Assembly: GCA_017881245.1 (NCBI GenBank)
Contig: JADGRC010000036.1
Span: forward strand, 1-38,411
Direction of reading: 5' to 3'
Length of the DNA stretch: 38,411 nucleotides
Source: Pseudomonadota bacterium
GTDB lineage: Bacteria; Myxococcota_A; Polyangia; Fen-1088
The notes below the pieces were generated by a model, which did no database searches, was not told the origin of the DNA, and saw only the letters and a list, made by a program, of their open reading frames with translations. Made by a program: the position numbers and the translations under genes. This document shows positions 1 through 8,335 of this stretch, piece by piece (position 1 is the first letter of the stretch; the number at the start of each line of letters is the position of its first letter).

Positions 1-528
1 ATCGATGAGGGGCAACGCCTCGCTCGGTTGCACGAAGCCGTTGTCGTCCAACCATTGCAGAAGCTGCCCGCTGTCGTGGGATTCGAGCGTGACGGTCATG
101 TACGGCCCGACGTCGCGTGAATCGAGGACCATGACGCCCTTATCCGCCGTGGTGCCGGTGGCCATGCCGCTGGCCACCCCGGGAACTGCGTAGTTGCCGC
201 AGTAGCCGCCGTCGCCAGACCAGTCGGTGCGGAACTGCGGTTGCGTCAGCCCGCCCACGGTCTGAAAGACGGTCTGCGAGCCGAGCGTGATGTCGGGCTT
301 GGCGGCCACGGGTACCACCCAGGCAAAATCCTTGGCCGCGCCCGTGTAGCTAATCTGAATGTAAGCGGTGACGTGGTTGGGCGTGACCGAAAAAATGATC
401 TGCTCGCCCGATTGGTCGATGGGCACCTGGCTGCAGAAAAAGCCGCCGCAGGCCTGGGCGGGACGTCCGGCCGCGATCGCGACGCCAAGCGAAATTCCGA
501 CCACCATCCACGAACCGTTCAAGCGCAT
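1..528 (-). CDS. DUF2330 domain-containing secreted protein (C-terminus truncated at window edge)
   Basis: Own translation of minus strand from ATG at 528: MRLNGSWMVVGISLGVAIAAGRPAQACGGFFCSQVPIDQSGEQIIFSVTPNHVTAYIQISYTGAAKDFAWVVPV... is open for 176 codons to the window edge. Signal peptide followed by the ACGGFFC hallmark of DUF2330. Absent from the ORF track because it runs off the edge. Confidence 0.85.
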   Translation of the reverse strand, partial: MRLNGSWMVVGISLGVAIAAGRPAQACGGFFCSQVPIDQSGEQIIFSVTPNHVTAYIQISYTGAAKDFAWVVPVAAKPDITLGSQTVFQTVGGLTQPQFRTDWSGDGGYCGNYAVPGVASGMATGTTADKGVMVLDSRDVGPYMTVTLESHDSGQLLQWLDDNGFVQPSEALPLID

Positions 529-664
529 ATTTTGGTCTCCTCTGCTAGGTATCGGACTTCGGACTGTAGGTTGATAGGCAGCATTTTCGGTGCCAAGAAT
601 TGCGCACCTCAAAGCGATGGGTACCTGCGGGATCCTGCTGAATTCGCCGCGGATGCGTCGGCGC

Positions 665-688
665 TCGGTCTCAGAAAACTGAGACTGG
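665..688 (+). other. Hairpin upstream of gluQ
   Basis: GTCTCAG-AAAA-CTGAGAC: perfect 7-bp stem (668-674/679-685) extendable by three more pairs including two G-U wobbles; no trailing T-run. Confidence 0.55.
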
Positions 689-712
689 AGTCAGCCAAGC
701 CAACATCATACG

Positions 713-1717
713 ATGCCGTCGGAGTCCATTCCACGAAGACCCTTGAGCGACGCCACAGACAAACCGCGGGGTCGATACGCGCCCAGCCCCACCGGATCCC
801 TGCACGCCGGTAACGCCCGTACGGCCCTGCTGGCCTGGCTCGTCGCGCGCGCAGGTGGCGGGTCGTTCGTCGTGCGCGTCGAGGATCTCGATCGCGCACG
901 GTTGGTTCCGGGAGCAGAGGCCGCGATGTTGGACGATCTGAGCTGGCTGGGGATCGATTGGGATGAAGGACCCGACCGGGGGGGAGCGTTCGGTCCGTAC
1001 CGGCAAAGCGAGCGCACGGCCCGCTACGACGCGGCTATTCACTACCTGCTGAAGATCGGCCGTGCGTTCCGGTGTGCCTGTTCGCGAACCGAGATCGCGC
1101 GCGCCGCGAGCGCGCCCCACGCCGAGGACGATGAAGGACCGCGCTATCCGGGAACCTGCCGTGGCCTCGGGCGAAGCGAGGTAGAGGAGCGCGCGCGAGC
1201 GCTTGGCCGGGTACCTGCAATCCGGTTCGATGGGCGTGGCGAGCGTGTCCGGTTCACGGATGACGTTCGTGGAACCATCGAGCCACTCGGCCCGGCGGGC
1301 ATCGACGATTTCGTTCTGCGCCGCGCCGACGGTGTCGCCGCCTACCAGCTGGCGGTCGTGGTCGACGACGCCGCGATGAAGATCGATGAGGTCGTCAGGG
1401 GCGACGACCTTGTAAACTCGACGCCACGCCAGATCGCCCTGTACGGCGCGCTTGGATTGACGCCGCCGCGATTCGCGCACGTACCACTTTTAGTAACGGG
1501 GCAGGGAGATCGCATCGCCAAGCGAGCTCGCCCGTCGTCCATCGCGGATGCGCGCGCTCGCGGCATGGATCCGGGCGAGGTCGTCGGCAGATTGGCATCG
1601 TCGGCAGGATTGTGCGAAGTGGGAACTCGGTTGTCGCCGGTCGCGCTGTTGGCCCGGATTCCGAGTCAGTGTGAGCTCTGGTCGCGTTTGAACCGAAAGC
1701 CGGCGATCTGGGATTGA
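713..1717 (+). CDS. gluQ: Glutamyl-Q tRNA(Asp) synthetase
   Basis: RGRYAPSPTGSLHAGNARTALLAWLVARAGG (class I GluRS-like signature), VRVEDLDRAR, zinc-site pattern CACSRTEIARA...YPGTC; short protein without the anticodon-binding domain of GltX. Confidence 0.93.
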   Translation: MPSESIPRRPLSDATDKPRGRYAPSPTGSLHAGNARTALLAWLVARAGGGSFVVRVEDLDRARLVPGAEAAMLDDLSWLGIDWDEGPDRGGAFGPYRQSERTARYDAAIHYLLKIGRAFRCACSRTEIARAASAPHAEDDEGPRYPGTCRGLGRSEVEERARALGRVPAIRFDGRGERVRFTDDVRGTIEPLGPAGIDDFVLRRADGVAAYQLAVVVDDAAMKIDEVVRGDDLVNSTPRQIALYGALGLTPPRFAHVPLLVTGQGDRIAKRARPSSIADARARGMDPGEVVGRLASSAGLCEVGTRLSPVALLARIPSQCELWSRLNRKPAIWD

Positions 1718-1750
1718 AGAACACCATTGGTCAAGTGGATACCTCGACCA

Positions 1751-2212
1751 TCAAACGGCCTTGACCAGCCGTCCCCCGCGCGCGAAGACCAGAAACGTCA
1801 CGGGTCCGTCGTTGACCAGTTCGATTTGCATGTCCGCGCCGAATCGTCCGGTCCGCACGGGCAGACCGGCCTGCTCCAGCTGACCGGCGACGCGCAGATA
1901 CAGCGCCTCCGCGCGTTCGGGTTCCTCGGCGGGCTCGAAGCTCGGACGGTTCCCCTTGTCGAGCGAGGCCGCCAACGTGAACTGGCTGACGACCAGACAA
2001 GCCCCGGATGCTTCGGCGACGGATTGGTCCATCGGTGTTCGTCCCGGGAAGACGCGCAAAGTGGCGATTTTGCGCGCGGTCGTGTCGGCGTCGTCCTCGG
2101 TATCGCCCCGCTCGATCCCGACGAACAGCAAAAGGCCCCGACCCACCTCCGCGATCACTTCTCCGTCGACACGCACCGCCGCGCGCGCCACACGCTGGAC
2201 GACCGTTTTCAT
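1751..2212 (-). CDS. dtd: D-aminoacyl-tRNA deacylase
   Basis: 153 aa from internal ATG at 2212 of track ORF 1751..3016: MKTVVQRVARAAVRVDGEVIAEVGRGLLLFVGIERGDTEDDADTTARKI...SQFTL...NDGPVTF; both DTD motifs present. Confidence 0.95.
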   Translation of the reverse strand: MKTVVQRVARAAVRVDGEVIAEVGRGLLLFVGIERGDTEDDADTTARKIATLRVFPGRTPMDQSVAEASGACLVVSQFTLAASLDKGNRPSFEPAEEPERAEALYLRVAGQLEQAGLPVRTGRFGADMQIELVNDGPVTFLVFARGGRLVKAV

Positions 2213-2739
2213 CGTTGCGCCGCAACCACTCTGCTGATGGACGGCCAAAGAACGGACCGGTCCCTCTCGAGCTCGGCGAGCCACCGCTCCGGATGGCGCA
2301 ACACGGCCTCCGTCGCCTCCGCGATTCGCCCCCGCAGGGCGGAATCCGCGTCGGCAGGAACCTCGTCCTCGTCCAGGATAGCGGGGGGATGACCGGGAAC
2401 GATGAGAATGTCGACGATCAGATCCAGCCATTCCAAGAGGCCCTCCGACAGGCGCGTGTCCGCCGACAGATTCACGTAGTGGTCCATGGTCGCGCCGCTT
2501 TCCGGATTCAGCCAGTGATAGACATTGTAAGGTCGATCGGTCCAGAAGTGGCCGAATGTGACGGTGCCGGCGGGCAAGTCGATTCCGTGAACGTGCATCG
2601 CCTCGGTGGCCACGAAGAGAACGACGATGTGGCTGCCATTGTGGCGGAGCACGGCGCAGTCGAAACGCTTTTCGCGCCCCAAAAGGGTTCGCTTGAGCTC
2701 GGTGATCCGGCGCAGGGCGCCGTTCTCGTAGTTGTACAC
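2209..2739 (-). CDS. DUF402 domain-containing protein
   Basis: MYNYENGALRRITELKRTLLGREKRFDCAVLRHNGSHIVVLFVATEAM...FWTDRPYNVYHWLNPESGATMDHYVNL...LEWLDLIVDILIVPG; DUF402-like pattern. Stop overlaps the dtd start (ATGA). Confidence 0.75.
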   Translation of the reverse strand: MYNYENGALRRITELKRTLLGREKRFDCAVLRHNGSHIVVLFVATEAMHVHGIDLPAGTVTFGHFWTDRPYNVYHWLNPESGATMDHYVNLSADTRLSEGLLEWLDLIVDILIVPGHPPAILDEDEVPADADSALRGRIAEATEAVLRHPERWLAELERDRSVLWPSISRVVAAQR

Positions 2740-2779
2740 GCGCCGAGTTTACTCGGGTCATGTAAATAGACACCGGACG

Positions 2780-4681
2780 ATGAAAGCCATGCCCACCCGC
2801 GGTGTCCGAGAGCCGGCCGTCCGCGGCGCGCGCAAGGCCCTGGTTTCGCGGGCGCTCACAGGGGCTTTCGTCATGGTGGTCTTGCCGGCGTCCTGTCACC
2901 GCGGCGGCCCGGCTTGGGAAACGGGCGGCCACAGAGTTGTGGCCTCGGCCGTGCCGCGGGTCGCGGGGGGCTCGGACGCGCTCGCCCGACTGGCGGAGGA
3001 GTACTGGCAAGCCCACCTGACGGCTGATCCCATCGAGGCCACCCTGCTTGGCGTGCCTGGCTTCGACGACCGGATGCCTGACGAGTCACCGGAGGCCCGC
3101 GCGGCTGAACGGGCAAGCTTGCAACAATTGCGGGCACGCCTTGACGCCGAGGTTCCGGAGACACCGACGATCGACGCCGATCGCATCACACGCGCGTTGC
3201 TGGCGGAACAGCTCGGCAGCGATCTGGCGGTCATCGATTGCCAGATGGAAGAATGGTCCGTCGATCCGCGCGACGGTCCCCAGATCGCCTACCTGGACTT
3301 GGCGGGGCTTCAGTCCGTGAGGACGCCCGCCGCGGGGCGCGCCCTCGTCGCGCGTTGGCGAGCGATGCCACACGCGCTGGATCAGAGGACGGCGAATCTA
3401 TACCGGGGCCTTGCTGCGGGCAGGGTGTCGGCCCGCAGCGAGGTCGAACGCGTGGCACGCCAGCTCGACGAGCTTCTGGCCAAGCCTGATGCCCAATGGC
3501 CACTGGCCGAGCCGCCAAGTCGCGTCGCCCCGGAAACTTGGTCCGCGCCCGAGCTCGACCAGTTTCGCGTGGATTTGTTGCGCACGATCGCCGACGGCAT
3601 CCGACCCGCGTTTGGCCGCTATCGCACCGTCATCCGCGACCGTATTTTGCCCCGCGCTCGGGGCGACGCCGCCGTCGGGATTGGTAACGTCCCGGGTGGC
3701 GCGGCGTGCTACCAGGCGTTGGCCCGGGTTCACACGTCCTTAGTCATTGACCCCGCCGTCGTGCACCAACTCGGGCTCGATGAGCTTCGTCGCATACGTG
3801 GCGAAATGCAGGCCCTGGGTCCCGCCGCGGTCGGCAGGTCCGACTTCGCGGAGATTCAAAGGCGCTTGCGCGGAGAGCCGAGAGATGAAGCGATGTTTTT
3901 CGCCACGCGCGAGGAGATCGAGGCCACCGCCCGCGGTGCTCTGGGACGCGCGACAACGGCCATGCCCCAGTTTTTGGAGCGCATCCCGCGTACCCCTTGC
4001 GTCGTGAAGCGCATCGAGAGTCACGAAGAGAAAGATGCCCCCATCGCGTACTACCGCCAGCCGGCCATCGACGGCTCCCGCCCGGGAACCTACTACGTCA
4101 ACACCCACGATCCCGGATCGCGCCCACGCTTCGAATCCGAGTCGCTGGCCTTTCACGAAGCCGTGCCCGGGCACCACGTTCAGATCGCGTTGGCGCAGGA
4201 AATGACGGGAGTACCCGAGTTTCGGAAGCACCTCGGTGTCACAGCCTTCGTCGAAGGATGGGCGCTTTACGCCGAACGCCTGGCCGACGAGCTGGGGTTG
4301 TACAGCTCGCCGCTGACGCGCATGGGCCGCCTAAACCTCGAGGCCTGGCGCGCCGCGCGGTTGGTCGTCGACACCGGAATTCACGCACTCGGTTGGAGTC
4401 GGTCCCAGGTGGTCCGCTTCCTGACCGAAAATACCGCCATCGCCGCCAACAACATCGAGAACGAGGTCGACCGCTATATCGGGTGGCCGGGGCAAGCGCT
4501 GGCATACAAACTCGGCGAGATCGAAATTCTGAAATTGCGCAGCGAAGCGCGCCGGCGCATGGGCGCGGCCTTCGATCTCGGTCGTTTCCACGATGTGGTT
4601 CTGCGAAACGGCGCGGTGAGTCTCGCTGTCCTGCGCGCGGAGGTCACCCGATGGGCCGAGACGATGGTCAGCCCTCGCTGA
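2780..4681 (+). CDS. DUF885 family lipoprotein, putative zinc peptidase
   Basis: ESLAFHEAVPGHHVQIALAQEM (HExxxGHH-type motif of DUF885), GWALYAERLADELG, lipobox-like LPASC. Track ORF starts at 2732; ATG at 2780 fits the signal sequence better. Confidence 0.88.
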   Translation: MKAMPTRGVREPAVRGARKALVSRALTGAFVMVVLPASCHRGGPAWETGGHRVVASAVPRVAGGSDALARLAEEYWQAHLTADPIEATLLGVPGFDDRMPDESPEARAAERASLQQLRARLDAEVPETPTIDADRITRALLAEQLGSDLAVIDCQMEEWSVDPRDGPQIAYLDLAGLQSVRTPAAGRALVARWRAMPHALDQRTANLYRGLAAGRVSARSEVERVARQLDELLAKPDAQWPLAEPPSRVAPETWSAPELDQFRVDLLRTIADGIRPAFGRYRTVIRDRILPRARGDAAVGIGNVPGGAACYQALARVHTSLVIDPAVVHQLGLDELRRIRGEMQALGPAAVGRSDFAEIQRRLRGEPRDEAMFFATREEIEATARGALGRATTAMPQFLERIPRTPCVVKRIESHEEKDAPIAYYRQPAIDGSRPGTYYVNTHDPGSRPRFESESLAFHEAVPGHHVQIALAQEMTGVPEFRKHLGVTAFVEGWALYAERLADELGLYSSPLTRMGRLNLEAWRAARLVVDTGIHALGWSRSQVVRFLTENTAIAANNIENEVDRYIGWPGQALAYKLGEIEILKLRSEARRRMGAAFDLGRFHDVVLRNGAVSLAVLRAEVTRWAETMVSPR

Positions 4682-4747
4682 TCAAGCCGGCACTGATTCA
4701 GCCGCCGCGGGTCGATCCGATCACGGGCCTCACCACGAGCCTTCTCA

Positions 4748-5623
4748 CTAGCCCTCTTGGGGCGCGGTGATCCGTGGAACATGATCGGGGCCGATGATCA
4801 AGGCCGCCCCGGCCGCGATGGGGCGCCAGCCCGCGCGTCCCTGGGTCTCGGAATTGGCTTCGATGATGACCGCGCGGAGTCCCTCGTGTGCGATTCGACG
4901 TCCGTCTCCGTTTGGATTCGCGCGACCGTGGCAGACTGGACAATCCGCGATCCCGTCGACGATCAAGAACTGCATGGCGTGCGAGCAAGTCGTGGCGACC
5001 AGCGAACGACCGTTGGTCGCCACCAGGGCCAGCTCCATGCCTTGTCCCTCGCCCGACCCCTCGCCTTGCCCAGGCCGAGCGGCCGCCCGAAGTAGGCGGT
5101 TGACGAACGAGAGCGTGCTGCGAAGCGCGGCGTCGACCTGAGCGGGCACCGGTGACGGCAGATCCAGGATCCCCGCGTCGTGCAAGTAGGCCAGGAACAG
5201 ATGAAATAGGTGCTCGCTCGGCGACCGCCCGCGAACGTTGCGGCGCAGATAGTCGGGAATGGCGTCCAACACCTTCTCGCGGATCATATCGAAGGCGGGA
5301 ACGGTGCCGACCGATCCGAACAGCCACGAGCGATATCGAAAAGGGTCAGCGTTCTCAGCGGACTTGTTTCCGTCGAGCCCCAGACCGACACGGCCGATCA
5401 GCGCATCGGCCTTGAGATCGCGCGCCAGGGCGTACAGATCGATCTCGCCGCCTTCGGCACGCGGTCGCTTCTGCAACAGAACATCGCCGCCCTGGATGAA
5501 TCCCAACGACCAGCCTTCGCTGTCCTTGCCGCCACTTCGCGAATGAAGCGCGCTGCGCGCCGAAAACAGAGCACAGCTCATGTTCTCGGGCTCGTTTCCG
5601 AAATAGGCAACCAGATGACTCAT
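4748..5623 (-). CDS. Class II glutamine amidotransferase-like protein (likely catalytically degenerate)
   Basis: Internal start at 5623 gives MSHLVAYFGNEPENMSCALFSARSAL...GWSLGFIQGGDVLLQKRP...RYRSWLFGSVGTVPAFDMIR...SEHLFHLFLAYL; YafJ/EgtC-like GATase fold pattern with CSH...CPVCH near the C-terminus. Confidence 0.72.
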   Translation of the reverse strand: MSHLVAYFGNEPENMSCALFSARSALHSRSGGKDSEGWSLGFIQGGDVLLQKRPRAEGGEIDLYALARDLKADALIGRVGLGLDGNKSAENADPFRYRSWLFGSVGTVPAFDMIREKVLDAIPDYLRRNVRGRSPSEHLFHLFLAYLHDAGILDLPSPVPAQVDAALRSTLSFVNRLLRAAARPGQGEGSGEGQGMELALVATNGRSLVATTCSHAMQFLIVDGIADCPVCHGRANPNGDGRRIAHEGLRAVIIEANSETQGRAGWRPIAAGAALIIGPDHVPRITAPQEG

Positions 5624-5630
5624 TCGTGCT

Positions 5631-6512
5631 TCAAGTATACGGAGCCGGAAGGCGTGCGACCACCCAGGATGCAAAGTCTTCGACGATCGATTCGAAATTC
5701 GGCTCCATGAACAATTCGTGAAAGGCGTGCTCGAACACCTTCACCTGTACGACCGCGGGACAGGTACGGGCGAATGACAGGGCCGCTTCGGTTGAGACCA
5801 GTCGATCGTCCCCCGAAACCCCCATGAAGGTGGGCACCTGCAGCGTGGACGGGTGTCCGAGGATGTAGGCCTGAGCGGTTCTAACTTCGTTGAACCAGCG
5901 TGGCGTGGCGACGTGATGCGCCAGCGGATCGTTGACCCACCGGGCACGCACCGCCGGAGAGCGGATGGTGATCTCGCCGCTCAGCTCGTTGCCCATGGTT
6001 AGCGTGGGCCAAACTCTTCCCGCGACCCCCGACAACGCCAGCTTCCAGACGGGAACCTTCAACTTCAGAGCCAGCCAGGGCGAGGCGAGCATCAATGCGG
6101 ACAAGCGGGACGGGTTCCGCAAGGCGTAGTCGAGCGCGATGGTTCCCCCTTGGCTATGACCCATGACGGCGACCGGCAACTCCCCGTCCGTCTCGCGGGC
6201 CGATTCAATCACGGCATCTAGATCATCGAGATAGTCCGCGAATCGACGCACATATCCGCGGCGACCCGTGGACAGTCCGTGGCCGCGGCAGTCGAACGCG
6301 GTCACGGAAAGGCCGGCCCGCGCAAACACCGCCGCCGCCTCTCTGTGGCGACCAGAGTGAATCGCGAAGCCGTGCAGCATGACCAGACCCCCGCGAGGGG
6401 GGCCAACGGGTGCGTGATGCGACAGGTGCAAGACCGTGCCGTCTGCCACGCTCAGTTCTCGTTCCGTGTATACCGTGCATCTAGTGTATGCAGACACGGC
6501 CGTTTCATCCAT
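5631..6512 (-). CDS. Alpha/beta hydrolase (monoacylglycerol lipase / serine hydrolase-like)
   Basis: LVMLHGFAIHSGRHREAAAVFARAGLSVTAFDCRGHGLSTGRRGYV...VMGHSQGGTIALDYAL (GxSxG elbow), SGDDRLVS, FEHAFHELFMEP. Track ORF starts at 6548; ATG at 6512 also plausible. Confidence 0.88.
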   Translation of the reverse strand: MDETAVSAYTRCTVYTERELSVADGTVLHLSHHAPVGPPRGGLVMLHGFAIHSGRHREAAAVFARAGLSVTAFDCRGHGLSTGRRGYVRRFADYLDDLDAVIESARETDGELPVAVMGHSQGGTIALDYALRNPSRLSALMLASPWLALKLKVPVWKLALSGVAGRVWPTLTMGNELSGEITIRSPAVRARWVNDPLAHHVATPRWFNEVRTAQAYILGHPSTLQVPTFMGVSGDDRLVSTEAALSFARTCPAVVQVKVFEHAFHELFMEPNFESIVEDFASWVVARLPAPYT

Positions 6513-6632
6513 ATGTAACCGACCAATCCAATTGGGCATTTGACCCATGATGAGGTACTAACTCAGCGATCGGACTCGGGCGGCGTGGGTCCGGATTCAG
6601 CTTGGGTATCTCGACGCTACCGCCGGTGGATC

Positions 6633-7268
6633 ATGCGCATCACGGAAATCTATCGCAGCATTCAGGGGGAGACCCAGTACGCCGGGCTGCCCTGCACCCT
6701 CGTTCGCACGACCGGCTGCGACCTGCGCTGCGGCTACTGTGACAGTGCGTTTGCCTTCTACGGCGGCAAGGAGATGTCGATTGCGGACATCGTCGCCGCC
6801 GTTCGGGAGCTGGGCACGCATCTCGTGCTGCTGACCGGCGGCGAGCCCATGTTGCAGCGCGAGATCGGCGATCTGGCGGCGCACTTAGTGGCTTCGGGAC
6901 ACCAAGTTATGATCGAAACCTCGGGTGCCCACGCGCTCGACCGCCTTCCTGCCGAGGTTGTCCGCATTGTCGACGTCAAGACCCCCGGCTCAGGCGAAAG
7001 CGCGCGCATGCGCGTCGATGTGCTCGATGGCCTCGGCGCCCGTGACGCGGTCAAGTTCGTGATTTGTCATGAAGCCGACTATCGTTGGGCCGCCGACTTG
7101 ATTCGCAGTCGCGGGCTCGCCGAGCGCACGGAAGTTTTGTTGTCACCCGCCCACGGGCAGGTCGATCCACGAGACCTGATTTCCTGGATGCTGCGCGATG
7201 GGCTGCCCGCCAGGCTCAATCTTCAGTTGCACAAATACGTCTGGTCGGCCGACGCCCGCGCTGTCTAG
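6633..7268 (+). CDS. queE: 7-carboxy-7-deazaguanine synthase (radical SAM)
   Basis: Internal start MRITEIYRSIQGETQYAGLPCTLVRTTGCDLRCGYCDSAFAFYGGKEMS...VLLTGGEPMLQ...VIETSG...VDVKTPGSGE; CxxxCxxC radical SAM motif and QueE-type context. Confidence 0.93.
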   Translation: MRITEIYRSIQGETQYAGLPCTLVRTTGCDLRCGYCDSAFAFYGGKEMSIADIVAAVRELGTHLVLLTGGEPMLQREIGDLAAHLVASGHQVMIETSGAHALDRLPAEVVRIVDVKTPGSGESARMRVDVLDGLGARDAVKFVICHEADYRWAADLIRSRGLAERTEVLLSPAHGQVDPRDLISWMLRDGLPARLNLQLHKYVWSADARAV

Positions 7269-7408
7269 CGACCCAAAAGCACTCGGCCCGGATGAGCGCG
7301 CCGGGGCGCCGGGATGACGAGGACGAGATGCGGTGCATCACGAACGGCGGCTTGGTGAAGGCCTGCCGTTCGAGCGCGAATCCACGCCGCGATAGCCTTG
7401 CGGATTGA

Positions 7409-7438
7409 TTGACACCGATCGCCCTGCGCTGGTAACAT
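7409..7438 (+). promoter_or_regulatory. Candidate sigma70-type promoter upstream of the TPR lipoprotein gene
   Basis: TTGACA (7409-7414), 18-nt spacer, TAACAT (7433-7438); about 60 nt before the GTG start at 7499. Confidence 0.45.
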
Positions 7439-7498
7439 TTCAACCTTCAAATGGTCGCAAGTCTCTAAGAATGTTGGCCAAACTGTGACTGTCGAGGC

Positions 7499-8335
7499 GT
7501 GAGAAGACTCGTGGCCACCGTCGGAGTCACCGCCACGATCCTCGCCTGGCCCGGATGTGCCACCCGAGGCAACAAGGACACCGAACAGTCTCAAATCCGC
7601 TACCAACTGGCGGTTGATTATTTTCGCGCGCAGCGGAGCGAGGCGGCCCTGGACGAGATCCACAAGGCGCTGGAAATCGATCCGGAGAACGCCGACGCAT
7701 ATGATCTGCTGGGTCTGATCGCACTGTCTCAAGGAGCGGAGTATCTGCGGCAGGCCGAGACGTCCAGTTGTTTGAAAGGCACCGACGCCGAAGCGGTGCG
7801 CCGCGACGCCGCCGCGAAGTTCAAGGAGGCGGAACAGCATCTGCGTAGGGCCACATCCATGCGCCCCGCGTTTGCCGAGGCATGGAACAACCTGGCCGTC
7901 GCGGCTCTGAACCTTGAGAACTACGACGAGGCCGCCGCGGCGGCGGCCAACGCCCTGAAGGACGTCGCCTATCCTTCGCCGGAGGTGGCGCGCGCCAATC
8001 TAGGTTGGGCGGAATTTCACAAGAAGAATCTGAACGCCGCGTGGAAAGCGCTACACGAAGCGGTCGCGCGAACGCCCGGATTCTGCGTCGGCCGATATCG
8101 CTTGGCCAAGGTTTACGTCGAGCGCGGCCAATATGACGAAGCGGCCGACGAGGTTGACGCGGTCGTGTCGAATCCCGCTTGTCCGATTCAGGAGGCGTAT
8201 CTGCTGGCTGGGATGGTTCATCAGCGTCGCAAGGATCTGCCTGGGGCGCGCGGCCTGTTCAGCCGATGCGTGGTGATAGCCCCCCGCGCTTGTCTGGCGA
8301 TCGAGTGCAAGCGCTACGCGGAGATGCTTCAATGA
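7499..8335 (+). CDS. TPR lipoprotein, PilW/PilF/Tgl-like type IV pilus assembly factor candidate
   Basis: GTG start; lipobox-like LAWPGC; TPR pattern (YQLAVDYFRAQRSEAALDEIHKALEIDPENADAYDLLGLIAL..., AFAEAWNNLAVAALNLENYDEAAAAAANAL); followed directly by a RodZ-like gene, as in pilW-rodZ arrangements. Confidence 0.72.
   Translation: MRRLVATVGVTATILAWPGCATRGNKDTEQSQIRYQLAVDYFRAQRSEAALDEIHKALEIDPENADAYDLLGLIALSQGAEYLRQAETSSCLKGTDAEAVRRDAAAKFKEAEQHLRRATSMRPAFAEAWNNLAVAALNLENYDEAAAAAANALKDVAYPSPEVARANLGWAEFHKKNLNAAWKALHEAVARTPGFCVGRYRLAKVYVERGQYDEAADEVDAVVSNPACPIQEAYLLAGMVHQRRKDLPGARGLFSRCVVIAPRACLAIECKRYAEMLQ

Noticed and set aside
671-1480. 269-aa minus-strand ORF over gluQ
   Set aside because: Shadow ORF opposite a well-supported gene.
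2008-2769. 253-aa plus-strand ORF opposite dtd/DUF402
   Set aside because: The minus-strand DTD and DUF402 motifs explain this region.
7269-7400. Possible tRNA in the queE-TPR intergenic region because of GTTCGAGCGCGAATCC
   Set aside because: Does not match the T-arm consensus GGTTCGAATCC and no acceptor stem or anticodon arm could be drawn.
7265-7840. 191-aa minus-strand ORF before the TPR lipoprotein
   Set aside because: Mostly antisense to the TPR coding region; no domain signal; the candidate promoter in this region faces the plus strand.
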